NCBI GenBank assembly: GCA_012845835.1
Contig: JABAKD010000019.1
Span: forward strand, 5,999,494 to 6,063,493
DNA length: 64,000 nt
Origin: Undaria pinnatifida
Taxonomy: Eukaryota > Sar > Phaeophyceae > Laminariales > Alariaceae
Direction: 5' to 3'
The position numbers were made by a program, and so were the translations under genes. Positions 13,276-23,519 of the stretch are shown piece by piece. Each line of letters begins with the position of its first letter. Position 1 is the stretch's first letter. The notes under the pieces were generated by a model. The model was not told where the DNA came from, did not search any database, and saw only the letters and a list, made by a program, of their open reading frames with translations.

Positions 13276-14996
13276 GTCCGCCCCACATTCCCGTGGGCCC
13301 GCGGTCCCCTCCGTCCCCCCCGCCCCGCTCTGCGTCGTCTGCTGGTGCTAGTGCTGCTACATGTAGCGAACCGGAAGGGTGTTCAACAGGAGATGCATTC
13401 GTTATGCAACAGCCGTCATTTGGTAGCTCTATGGCGTAGACTCACCGGGTTGTCGGTGACCTGTGTCCCCTTAGCCTTCTTTTCTGTCTTGGTTTTGGCC
13501 TAGCCCTGTGTCCCCCAGCGTAGTTTTTTGTCTTGGTTTTGATGGTGCCGCGTGTCCCCTAGCTGTTTCCTGTCGTAGTTTCGAGTTGGTCCGCATCCGC
13601 GGGTGTCGGCGGCCATACGTGGGTCAGCGGTCGGGAAAAGGGGAGGCAGTCATTGTATTGGTTGAAGGCCGAGGATACCCTGGTTTATGGCTCTGGCGGA
13701 AATGAGATGAACCGACGTTTCGAAGGACAACGCGCGGGCATAAGGGAGGGGGAGCGGGGCGGACGGTGCGGACCAGCGTCTTGTCATCACTACCTGCGAC
13801 GTCTTTTTTTGGGTTGGCGGTGGTGGTGGTGAGGGGATGTCATCGGTGTGCGTTGATTTTATCGTGACTATTGTTCTTACAGTACTTGTGCAGAGTATTA
13901 ATAGCAACTCTAATAGACTAGGCTATTCATGTGCTTGTTCTGGACCTGCACCGCGTATCAAACGATCGAGCCCAAGCTCGGCGAAGCTGGCCAACCATAT
14001 AACCTCGGGATGTGCCAAGGATTGCGGTCGGGGCTAGGGGTAGAGCAAGCCTTAAGGGCTAGGACATAATTGTTGGCTGTTTTTCGATGAACCTTCTTTC
14101 TCGTATTATTGCTGGAACCAGATGTAGAATGTGCGGGCCACCACATGTTTTGGGATTATACATTATGTTATACATATAATAATATATTTCTTCATTTGTT
14201 TACCAGGTACACAGTTTAAGCGGGAGCTCGAAGCGTGAGTTTTTGTTGGTTTTCCAAGGGGCAAAACTCTTAAACTGCCTCGATAAGGTGGCTCATATCC
14301 TGGGGAGGGAAGGAGGCATCCCAAGAAAACTCGCTCGGGCCTTGCCTCGTCATATTTTTAGCAGGCCGGAGAGCAGATAGCCGGGCGTTTATTACAGGCC
14401 AGGGGCTGGCGGAAGGGTAACGGCCAACCCCCATGCCCCTGCTCGTGTTGTATGAAGCCTGACCAAAATAATGTGTTTAATGCTGTTCGTTGCTTTGTTG
14501 TGGTTGTTTAATTTTGTAACTCTCGTACTGTTACTGGTATTCCTTGGAGAATCTCTTCGCGGTGGTATTGTACTCCCGTTTATTCCATGGTACGAGTCCT
14601 ACCGGTAGGAATTTAAATGATGAAAAAAGATTACACCATCATGCATGCATAGTTTATGCACACACCGCAGTCATCCCACGGTAGAGGTTGCACCTTCTGC
14701 GCCAAAAAGTTCCTGCGGGCGATTGAGTTCCTCATGTGAGGAACTGCCAGTCAATGAAGTAATTTCACGAGTACATTATATTTTTGGACTAAGGAATAGA
14801 AGCTTGGTCGAGTTGTGCGAACGAATGCCTTCGAAGTCATTTTTCGGGTGAGATATTTTGTTCCTCATGTGTGAGGAACTCAGGGACTTTCTGCTGCAAC
14901 CCTATCGTGGGATGGCTCCACGCACAACGGCGATTGCGCGGAAATACGGCTTGGGCTGCATATATTATAAAAATAAAAATACAGTAGGAAAACTAT
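13276..14996. other. intergenic, minor repeats only
   Basis: A three-unit minisatellite (13465-13590) repeats CTGTGTCCCC...TTTTGTCTTGGTTTT. Two near-identical hairpins, GTTCCTCATGTGAGGAAC at 14727-14744 and a 20-nt variant at 14860-14879, lie 133 bp apart. No gene or clear polyadenylation signal was recognised for the upstream WW gene. Confidence 0.45.
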
Positions 14997-15059
14997 TACC
15001 GTAACTGACACAAGATAACACACCCCGGTGATAACAATTTGAGATTTCAAAATATCATC

Positions 15060-15345
15060 ACCGGGTGTGGTATCTTGTGGGGGGGGTGATATCTTGTGTA
15101 CCCCGGGTGATGAAGTGCAGCTCGCAGGGGGGCGAAGGGGGATGTGATAAACTAGGGGTGTGATAGGACGTCCGAACACCCACAAAAGGTGTGTTTAGGG
15201 GTGTGATAAAATGAGGGGGGGTGGTAAAAAGGGGGTGTGAAGCACGTCCGAACACCCACAGGGTGTCTTTCGGGGTGCGATAAAAGCGGGTGTGATAACA
15301 GTTGAACCGCTGCTGCCGCACACTTGAAGGGGTGTGGTATGCCTG
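15060..15345. repeat. subterminal GGGTGTGATA iterons
   Basis: About ten variants of GGGTGTGATAA occur in under 300 bp, together with two copies of ACGTCCGAACACCCACA (near 15168 and 15244). Clusters of short directly repeated words next to a terminal inverted repeat resemble the transposase-binding subterminal regions of some DNA transposons. The binding role is inference. Confidence 0.5.
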
Positions 15346-15672
15346 CACGAACACTTGGAGCTGCCCCGGACTCCTGCTGTAGGTACCTACCTGTGATACC
15401 GGGTTGTGGTAAAACGAAGGGGCCCAACCTAGGTGACGAAACTCCTTAATAGCACATGACCTCGACGATGACTCAACCCCCTCAACACGCCGAAGAAAGT
15501 TTCAAACAAAATACGGGCTTGGATTGGAGCATAGACTGGTATGTATATACCTAAATCGAAGGTACCTCGCCCGATATGATACGAGGCGGTGGCTGCGCCA
15601 TCCGTCCTGCCCTCACACAAAAGTGGGCTGCTGCTACCTACCTCGCTATCGGTACGACCAAAAAAGAGTTAC

Positions 15673-15941
15673 TGTCAAGATACGGCCTCGAAAGGCCTGA
15701 AGGTATCCGAACTTGAGATCATTTGGATGGGTTTCGTATGATAAGGTTGGCGTTTTATATTCGGGAGAGTTATGAAGTAGATTGGAGGCACGTGCCTCCG
15801 ATCTCAGAAGCTATCCCGGGCTCTGGTGGAAACGAATAAAGCTACATCTCTACGAAGGAACGAAAGTGAGTACTCTCCGAGGACCTGCTCAATTGGCAGA
15901 CCTGCAGGGGGCACTCTGTGTCCCCCACCATTAATTTAACA
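15673..15941. repeat. LTR-like repeat, copy L1 (269 bp)
   Basis: The sequence runs from TGTCAAGATACGG to TTTAACA, so it has TG...CA ends with short inverted TGTTAA/TTAACA termini as in LTRs. Related copies are L2 (16123-16296 plus 16541-16645), L3 (inverted, 16738-16871) and L4 (23250-23394, truncated). L1 and L4 are direct repeats on either side of the Ty3 coding remnant, which suggests they are its LTRs. L4 lacks its left part, so this is not proven. Confidence 0.6.
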
Positions 15942-16296
15942 TGTGGCGTCGACGACAGGACAGAAAAAAAAATGGACGTGTCCCTGGCTCCATAGCCAGA
16001 CCGTTAGAGGTGTGGGAGTGGGTTTTGAGGAGCGCATCTTCGACTCATGGTCTAGTTCGTAGAACCGGAGTTTCCCCGAATCTCCCATATTTCTGCATAT
16101 GCGACTCATCAGGGTGGGCTAGTGTTAAGATACGGCCTCGAAAGGCCTGTAGGTATCCGAATTTGAGATCATTTGGATGGGTTTCGTATGATAAGGTTGG
16201 CGTTTTATATTCGGGAGAGTTAGGAAGTAGATCGGAGGCACGTGCCTTCGATCTCAGAAGCTATCCGGGGCTCTGGTGGAAACGAATAAAGCTACA

Positions 16297-16539
16297 GTTG
16301 ATGAGGATTAAGGTAGACTCTCAGCTATGACATACCAGGTACATATAGGGAAAGAAAATAGTAGATAAAAGGAGAAGATGTGGGGAAAGGAAATGGGCGA
16401 ATGGTTGGCGGAAGATATCACTGCATTATGGTGCGATCATTCGACTTCATATTAGGTGCTACTGCTGCTTTAAGGAAGGATATTCGATTTATATCGGAAA
16501 GGCATCTACGCTACATTGTCGGAGGGCAAAAATAATAAT
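16297..16539 (+). mobile_element. 243-bp retroposon inserted in LTR copy L2
   Basis: The LTR-like copy L2 is interrupted at AATAAAGCTACA. That 12-bp word is present on both sides (16285-16296 and 16540-16551), as expected of a target-site duplication. The insert ends in an A-rich CAAAAATAATAAT tail, which suggests a short poly-A/AAT-tailed retroposon. It contains one TACCAGGTA word and no coding frame. Removing it restores an uninterrupted LTR copy. Confidence 0.65.
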
Positions 16540-16737
16540 AATAAAGCTACATCTCTACGAAGGAACGAAAGTGAGTACTCTCCGAGGACCTGCTCAATTG
16601 GCAGACCTGCAGGGGCACTCTGTGTCCCCCACCTTTAATTTAACATTACGCAGAGACACCACGACCAAAAATCGAAGCCACAAACCACAAATAAATCTAC
16701 ACTATATACGATATCACCGGGTTGTGTTATATTATAT

Positions 16738-16871
16738 TGTTAAGATACGGCCTCGACTCCGATCTAATTCCTAACTTCCCCGAATATAAACCGCCAACCT
16801 TATCATACGAAACCCATCCAAATGTTCTCAAATTCGGATACCTACAGGCCTTTCGAGGCCGTATCTTAACA
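16738..16871. repeat. 134-bp element with perfect 18-bp terminal inverted repeats (L3)
   Basis: TGTTAAGATACGGCCTCG at 16738-16755 is matched by its exact complement at 16854-16871. The interior is the inverted left half of the LTR-like repeat. It may be a fold-back derivative made when the inverted duplication formed, rather than an independent MITE. Confidence 0.6.
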
Positions 16872-17082
16872 CTAGCCCACCCTGATGAGTCGCATATGCA
16901 GAAATATGGGAGATTCGGGGAAACTCCGGTTCTACGAACTAGACCATGAGTCGAAGATGCGGCTCCTCAAAACCCACTCCCACACCTCTAACCGTCTGGC
17001 TACGGAGCCAGGAACACGCGAAGAAAAGCAGTAGAAAGAAAAGCAGACCCTACAGCAAGGCAATAGTCACCCATCAAAAACC

Positions 17083-17175
17083 TGCCGCATGCCGCCGGCG
17101 TGGCGGGGGGGCAGAAAAGGCTCTAGAACATGCCGCATGCCGCCGGTGTGGCGGGGGGGGGCAGGAAAGGCTCTA
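17083..17175. repeat. two-unit tandem repeat
   Basis: Two adjacent units of about 46-48 bp share CTGCCGCATGCCGCCGG, GTGGCGGGGGG and AAGGCTCTA. The surrounding 17015-17996 interval has no other recognisable content. Confidence 0.65.
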
Positions 17176-17996
17176 CGGTAAACCAACCACAAAAAAGGTA
17201 CTATGGCGAGGCGAGCCCTCGTCGATATAGAGGGGGACACAGGCGCTAACACAAGGGAGAAGTCATGCGAAAAACCTCCCGCGGGCCATCGGCAAGGCGG
17301 GGGGGTTAGACGGGGAAGCGACGAATACCCGGGATGGAAGGTGTCAACACCTACAGCCCCGCTAGGGGAGGAAGTGTTTAGACGAAAAAAAAACAAAGCA
17401 GAACAAATACAACACACAAAACATAAAAGAAGACACACAGACCCGTACACTGGTCGCCCCCCGGCTCTGGGCTGAGGAGGGCGTCGGCAGGGCGAATTTG
17501 AACTATGACAAAAAGACGGCAACCCTGCGCCTCAGATAGCGGCGTTTTACCCGAACCCTGACCCGGCACTGAGCAGGGGGTTCGGCAGGACAGAAAAAAA
17601 AAAAATGGAAAGAACCGCCCCAAAACTCGATGAAGACCCTCAGGACACTACGAACGACCCAAAGACAAAAGACGCAAAACTCATACCTCAAAAAAATGAA
17701 GAACTATCGAGAAGCGGTGGTGGCTTGGAAGTCAACTGGCCACGGCCGCGCCTCGAGATTCGTCTACGTTACGTTGGATTCCCCGAGGAAACGCACTGGC
17801 GATGTGAACTTGCAAGCACCAAGAGCCTCGTACGGCTCCCGTTGAAGTCGTGTAGCGCGCCGGGGGAAGAGGGAGTTTAATCGGTCCCGGGTCGTCCAGA
17901 AAGCGGACCAGGTATACCTTGTCCTCGGTAGTGCTCGCGCTGATTTTTCCTAGCCACCATAAACCATCGTCTCCCTTGTACCAAAAGTGGGCTCCC

Positions 17997-19421
17997 TTAG
18001 GAAGTACGGTGTCGTGGTAGCGACGGAGCCAATCGGTGCGGGAAACACAGGCGGTAGCCCGGCGCTAGGAAACGTTCCCCGTTGTTGCGGGAGAGCTCAC
18101 GCTGTGCCGCCCCGATCCGCATTCGGCGGTAAAGGCGGTTGGTTTGGCGGTGCTGGTCCGGGGTTCCGGCCCAATAACGCAAGATGTGGGAGCGGGAGAG
18201 GTGAAGGTCCATTTCCCGCTCCCAGGACGGTTCGGAGAGTCCCGCCCAATGCGTCTTGTATAGCACCGCGATGACGCCACCTCGCCCCCGTACCGACTGA
18301 TGACCAGTGATCTGCTCCACCTCCAGCCGTTGGAGGGGAGTCGAAACGTCGTCTTGAGTGACGTGGTACGGCGGGGACTTCTTGGAAAATTTGTTGAGCA
18401 CATACTGTGTCAGCCCCGCCGGTAGGTATTTGGGCATGTCCCCGCTGTCGTGGGGGTTGGCACAGGGTTTGCAGCGCTCGATAGCCACACGCCGACGAGC
18501 GTCCGAACCAGGCAGGTCGGAAGGGAGATCCAAATAAAGGAGGTTGCTCCCGAGCGGCGAGCCGTCCGGGGTCTCGGCGGCGGAGCAGGGACCGACGGCC
18601 AGGACCTTGTATGGGCCCGTCCAGTTAAGCGCGAGTTTGGCCTTGAGTACCTTGGCATCGGTATTCGCTTTCACACCCTGGCGGATGGTAGAGGCAGAAT
18701 TGTATACCCATGCCCAACCACCCACAGTGAAGTTAGGTGCTGGACGCAGCGCGTCGGCGAGGGCGGAGTTTCTGCGGTTAACACGGGAAACGGTGAGGGC
18801 GTGGTGTGCGCGGACAATGTCGTTCGCGCGCTTTTGCCGGTCGGTGGCCAAATCGCAATAGGCCAGGTGGTCACGGGCCAGACTCTGGTGTCCCACGACA
18901 CCTTTGTGGTCGAAAATCGTCAGGGGGAGCCGTGGGAGTCTGCCCATGTGGACCTCATTGGGCGCCAAACCCGTCGCCGCGCTGACAGAGTTGTTGTAAG
19001 CGAATTCGACGTGGGGCAGATGCAAGTCCCAGTCGTCTTGTCGCTCGTTGACGACCATAGCCAGCATTTGTGCCATAGTGTGATTTACCCGCTCAACGCC
19101 CCCGTTACAGTTGGGATGGTAGGAGCTTGTAGCAAGCTTGTGTACACCTAACAGCTTATATACAGCTTGTGAAAGCTTGGAGCAGAACTGCAGTCCGTTG
19201 TCCGAGAGTATGGTGCGCGGGGACCCCCACAAGGGGATGTATTGGTTCACCAGGATATTGGCTGTACCTTCCGCGGTGAACTCAGCGGCAGTGACGGGGA
19301 ACATGTCGGCCCGACGACTGAAGCGATCGGTGAACAGCAGGATGTAGGTGTTGCCTCGCGGTGTGACCGGAAGGGGGCCGAAGTAGTCAACACTGACGGG
19401 CCCCCGCCTCGGCCGGGCGAG
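17997..19421 (-). pseudogene. Ty3 integrase core plus chromodomain fragment
   Basis: The frame opens after a TAG at 19422-19424 and runs to 17997. It contains integrase catalytic surroundings VDYFGPLP...LLFTDRFSR (first Asp), TILSDNGLQF (second Asp) and GGVERVNHTM (Glu), so the DDE triad appears intact. The zinc-binding HHCC part lies upstream in other frames. Near the C-terminus a segment with LEVEQITGHQ, VLYKTHWAG and PSWEREMDL matches a chromodomain, which in chromoviruses directs insertion to chromatin. The frame differs from the RNase H frame, so expression as one polyprotein would need a shift. Confidence 0.85.
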
Positions 19422-20343
19422 CTATCGACGGTGGCGGTGGATGCAGAAACACGAGCGACGAATCTCCTGCAAGGAGTAGGAAGGTCGTCAAGCCTCATAC
19501 GTGGACCGTGTGTGCGAAAATCGCAAAAGTCGGCAAGAGTGAGAGGAAGCCCACCCAAGGCATTACTTTCGGTGCGGGGCATTAGCCCACCCAAGCCGAC
19601 ACCCGGTATCGGAGAAGAAGGAGTGTACAGCCCGCAAGCCCGTATGAGGTATATACCACCATCCTCAACAGGGGTAAGGCTCGTCGAACCATTGCGGTCG
19701 TGTTCCGTGGCAGGCTCCGGCAAGCGAGACAGGAAGTCAGCGTTGCCGTTTGCGCTTCCTTTTCGGTATTCGAGGGTGTAATCGAATGCGGTGAGGAACT
19801 CGAGCCATCTCTGGACTCGGCCGTTGTGATTCCCCACTTTGCCTATGTTTTCCAGAGCCTTGTGGTCTGAGAATATTCGGAACTTGGTGCCCCAAAGGTA
19901 GCCGCGGAGGCGCTTGAGAGCCCAGACGATGCTGCCAGCCTCCAAATCGAGAGGAGTCCAATGCCTTTCCGAGTCGAGCGTAGCTCGACTGATGTATGCG
20001 ATGGGTTTATGGAGCCGTCCGTCTGCTCCTGTTCGAGAGCGGCTCCGAACCCGTCGATGCAGGCATCGCAGTACACATGGAACGGGCGAGTGCCGTCGGC
20101 AACGGCGTCCCAATCAGGGAAAACGAGGACCGGCGGGGTCGTGAGCTCCGCCAAGATTTCTCTCACCAACTTCTCTATATCAGGCGTGAAGGCAAACTTT
20201 ACCCCCTTCCGAAGGAGTGCGTTAATAGGACGAAGTCTCTTCGATAAGTCGGGCAAAAATTTGCGGTAATAGTTGATACCACCCATGAGTGCGCGCACCT
20301 GCTTAACGTCAGTGGGCATCGGCATATTGGTCAATGCCGACAC
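19422..20343 (-). pseudogene. Ty3 RNase H segment, frameshifted
   Basis: From 20343 the RT connection domain continues (GGINYYRKFLPDLSKRL, then FHVYCDACIDGFGAALEQE, which starts RNase H). Near 20010-20040 homology moves to another frame, which carries KPIAYISRATLDSERHW, FSDHKALE and NADFLSRLP. The second frame runs on to 19247 and overlaps the integrase frame. The shift removes a full-length product. What lies between RNase H and integrase is weakly conserved and includes degraded zinc-finger sequence. Confidence 0.85.
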
Positions 20344-22679
20344 TTTTTACGAATTTGGGCGTAGGCCTGCTGGAGAAATGGAGTGGCCTAGAAAGTTCGC
20401 ATCGGTAGCGCCCAAACGCGCCTTCGAGGGGGAAAGCTTGAGATTGTGCTTTCGAAGGCGTTCGAAGAGAGAGCGAATCGTCCGAACATGCGTTACCGGG
20501 TCGGAGTCGAACACGATGACATCGTCGAGGTAAGCTGCCACCTGTGTCAAACCCTTGATCACCTCATTGATAACCTTGACGAACCACCCAGGCGAGGCGC
20601 TGCTGCCCTGGGGCATAACGAGCCACTTATAAAGGCCCGTGGGTGTGCAGAACGCTGTAAGGGGAACTGTGTCCTTGTGTGCCGTTATCTGGTGGAACGA
20701 GGAAACCAAGTCGAACAGGGAAAACACCCGACCTGAGCCCAAGGAGTCCAGGACCTGGTCCACGCGCGGAATCGGCAGTTTACTGAGCTTGCTAATTTGG
20801 TTGAGCTTCTTGTAGTTCACCGTGATCCTCACACCGCCAGATTTCTTCGGGATGACCACCAGCGGGCTCGAGTACGGTGAGGTCGAGTGCTGAATCAGCC
20901 CAGCCGCGAGGTACTGGTTAAGGGTCGCGTCCACTTCTCTGGCCAGTATAGGGTTTATGCGATGGGGCCGTGAAGTGACCGGAGCGCTGCCCTCCGGAAC
21001 CGAGATTTCAAAGGGTATTAGGGAGCATGACCCAAAATCCGTCTTCGAGGTGGAGAACACGTCAGAAAAGTCGCAGAGCACATCCCCCAGTTGCTCAATG
21101 GTCGGGGGGTCCCAACCAGGGTCGTGTAAGTCGAACGCAATCTCCCGCAGGTGCGGTGGGAGTCGGGCCCAGACGCGTAGAAATGCAGAACGTTGGACCG
21201 GGTTCAAACGTTCCATAAGCGTCGGCGAGGGCGACGGTACGGCGGGAACTATCTCCTCCGCGCCGGTCGGGCTCGCGACCGCAGAGACCTGGCTGTCCGA
21301 AGTCTGGCCAGGGTGGGGACCCGCAGCCTCGATAGGGTGTTGCAAGGCACCCAGCGGGATGCGCAAAAGTGGGGCGTCGGCGACCCCGATAAGGTCGCCT
21401 GGCTCGAGGTCCGCGACACCTATGACGGGAAGCACCTGTCGTCCTGAAGCAACAAAGTGTTTCTGTCCCGAAAGAACATCCGGCTGCGGCAGTATGTCGA
21501 CCAGATAGTGTCCTGTGAGCGCAGGAGAGCCGTTACTGCGCACCAAGTTGACCTCGAGCAGTTGGGGCTCGTCCGACAAAGTGACGCCTGTAGAGCCATC
21601 ATAGCGAAGGTGGAAAGCACCGTTCGATGCTGCGGGGTCGACGGCATAAGCCGCTACGCCTGCTGTGGCGTGGTGGGACAACGTCAGCTCGCCCAAAAAC
21701 CGATTATCGAGAGGACGAGGGGGCAGGGCGCGGTACGAACGGGTGTTGAAGCGCATCCAACTGTCGCGGCCCAGCAAGACAGCGTGCTGCATGACCGAAG
21801 GAGGGACCACGCATGCCCACACCGCGAGAGAGCATGTTGGTTCTTTTTTGAGGAAGAATTGAACGCTCAGACGGATGTGGGTCGCGGTCCGTAAAGGGGC
21901 GGATTCGCCAAAGCCACCCCAGGAGCGAGGGCTGCTAGGCCGCTCGCACGTCGATGAGGCGGCGCCTACCGATAGCATACGATCCAACACGTCACGACGG
22001 ATAAAGGTTTGGGGGGAGCCAGTGTCAAGCAGCGCTGTACATATGTAGGGCGCAATAGCGTCCCCTCCGCTATGTATTGCAATATCGGTAGTGAAAGAAT
22101 CGTCGTCCAGCGTCACGGTACCCCCAACGAGGCAGGGGCCATGTTCTGGCAGTGCGCGGTCTGAGGCGCCGCGAGAAGCTACCGCCAAAACCTCCGGGCT
22201 TTGATCGGCGGGTGTACCCGAAAAATAGGCCGAAGGAGGGCCTTGGGCAGCGCCGACCGCGGTCCCCAAGCGCGACTGCTGAGCGGACGAAATTTCATGG
22301 ATTCCAGCATTCCCGGTGGGCCTGCGGAATCGACGAGGGGAGGCCGGGTGTGGCGATCCGTCCTCGCAGTCGCGAATTGCTTCGCGAACGGCAGAGAGTG
22401 CCTCACCGAGCAAAATTTTTCCTCTCCACTTGTGTGGATCCTTGGCGTGGGGGTCGTCCGCCCGGAGACCAATACCCCACACAGTGTCTAGAGGACTGGC
22501 CTCTGCCAGAAATTTGTTGCCAGTGCTCAAAAGGTGATTTTTCATGGCTGGGTTCTGCGTAAATTTGGCATAGTTGCCAGATAACACGGCATTTTGCTTC
22601 TCCCTGTCCCAAACGGCGGCGTCAAAATTGCGCACACCTCGACCGACGCGTTTGTGTGTGCTGGGGTCAGACGATGAGT
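20344..22679 (-). pseudogene. NADAR fragment - aspartic protease - reverse transcriptase polyprotein
   Basis: The open frame begins directly at the tandem-array junction (HSSSDP...) and has a GTG at 22635. Numbered from that GTG, residues 1-88 match the C-terminal two thirds of a NADAR/YbiA domain: GRGVRNFDAAVWD, AKFTQNPAMKNHLL, TVWGIGLRADDP and WRGKILLGEAL. NADAR proteins act on ADP-ribose or riboflavin-pathway N-glycosides. The first third of that domain is missing, cut at the 84-bp array. A retroviral-type protease motif LLDTGSPQTF lies at 202-211. Reverse transcriptase follows, with VNYKKLNQISKLSKLPIPR, FSLFDLVSSFHQI and the active-site YLDD. The frame ends at a TAA (20347-20349) where homology continues in the same frame, so this is a nonsense mutation. 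There is no gag-like zinc knuckle; NADAR occupies the gag position. Confidence 0.85.
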
Positions 22680-23246
22680 GTCAGCGTGTTGGGTGACTTT
22701 TCACTGTGCTCCCCCCCCTACACTACACCTAGGGTAAATGCTGCCCGTTTTGGTGCGACGAGTGTCAGCGTATTGGGTGACCTTTCACTGTGCCCCCCCC
22801 CCTACACTACACCTAGGGTAAATGCTGCCCGTTTTGGTGCGATGAGTGTCAGCGTGTTGGGCGATCTTACACTGTGCTTCCACCCCTACACTACACCTAG
22901 GTTAAATGCTGCCTGTTTTGGTGCGACGAGTGTCAGCGTGTTGGGTGATCTTTCACTGTGCTCCCCCCCCTACACTACACCTAGGTTAAATGCTGCCCGT
23001 TTTGGTGCGATGAGTGTCAGCGTGTTGGGCGATTTTACACTGTGCTTCCACCCCTACACTACACCTAGGTTAAATGCTGCCTGTTTTGGTGCGACGAGTG
23101 TCAGCGTGTTGGGTGACCTTTCACTGTGCTCCCCCCCCTACACTACACCTAGGTTAAATGCTGCCCGTTTTGGTGCGATGAGTGTCAGCGTGTTGGGCGA
23201 TCTTACACTGTGCTTCCACCCCTACACTACACCTAGGTTAAATGCT
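22664..23246. repeat. 84-bp tandem array, about 7 units in dimeric order
   Basis: About seven units of 84 bp contain GAGTGTCAGCGTGTTGGG, CACTGTGCT, CTACACTACACCTAGG and AAATGCTGCC. Two subtypes (CTCCCCCCC and CTTCCACCCC) largely alternate, giving a 168-bp higher-order period. Because 84 is a multiple of three the plus strand stays open throughout (SVSVLGDLSLCSPPYTTPR-type repeats), but no function is recognised. The array separates LTR fragment L4 from the retrotransposon ORF and cuts the NADAR domain. Confidence 0.85.
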
Positions 23247-23249
23247 ACG

Positions 23250-23394
23250 CGCCTCCGATCTCAGAAGCTATCCCGGGCTCTGGTGGAAACGAATAAAGCT
23301 ACATCTCTACGAAGGAACGAAAGTGAGTACTCTCCGAAGACCTGCTCAATTGGCAGACCTGCAGGGGGCACTCTGTGTCCCCCACCTTTAATTT
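23250..23394. repeat. LTR-like repeat, truncated copy L4
   Basis: It matches the right half of L1, from CCTCCGATCTCAGAAGCTA to CCCCCACCTTTAATTT. The left half is replaced by the 84-bp array. It is in the same orientation as L1, as expected if the two flank one element. Confidence 0.7.
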
Positions 23395-23519
23395 CATAAT
23401 ATACCCCGGGTGATAAATCGATGGTTTGTCAGAAACGCCCAAAATTATCACCGGGGTGTCGTATCCTGTGGGGGGTGTAATTTTGTATGTGCGGGTGATA
23501 TCTTGTGTCAGTTACGGTA

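Larger units (their letters stand above)
15982..17014. repeat. large inverted repeat, arms about 257 bp
   Basis: The left arm at about 15982-16237 and right arm at about 16757-17014 are near-identical in opposite orientation, separated by about 0.5 kb. Each arm includes part of the LTR-like repeat plus unique flanking sequence (for example CATATGCGACTCATCAGGG and its complement). The flanking DNA being shared shows segmental inverted duplication rather than two independent insertions. Confidence 0.75.
17997..22680 (-). mobile_element. decayed Ty3/gypsy (chromodomain) retrotransposon
   Basis: Reading right to left, the strand encodes a NADAR fragment, aspartic protease, reverse transcriptase, RNase H, integrase and a C-terminal chromodomain-like segment. 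Integrase after RNase H places it in the Ty3/gypsy order, and the chromodomain suggests the chromovirus branch. The coding line is broken by at least one in-frame stop and two frameshifts, so it is inactive. No CCHC gag knuckle is seen. Candidate LTRs are L1/L2 on the left and truncated L4 on the right. Confidence 0.88.
14997..23519. mobile_element. composite mobile region bounded by 21-bp inverted repeats
   Basis: A 21-bp sequence starting TACCGTAACTGACAC at 14997-15017 recurs as a perfect inverted copy at 23499-23519, and both ends are flanked by TAT. Inside the termini both sides carry GGTGATATCTTGTG-type words. The interval contains LTR-like fragments, a large inverted repeat and a decayed Ty3 polyprotein. 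This could be one large DNA transposon that accumulated retroelements, or two separate small elements in opposite orientation. The inverted repeats are seen directly; the single-element reading is inference. Confidence 0.45.

Noticed and set aside
18450-19151. Plus-strand ORF of 233 residues
   Set aside because: It is the antisense shadow of the integrase reading frame.
22664-23246. CRISPR array
   Set aside because: Units are contiguous 84-bp tandem repeats without unique spacers, in a eukaryotic genome.
22656-23399. 247-residue plus-strand ORF of repeated peptides
   Set aside because: It follows from an 84-bp tandem array without stops. There is no start context, domain or transcript evidence, so it is listed as a repeat.
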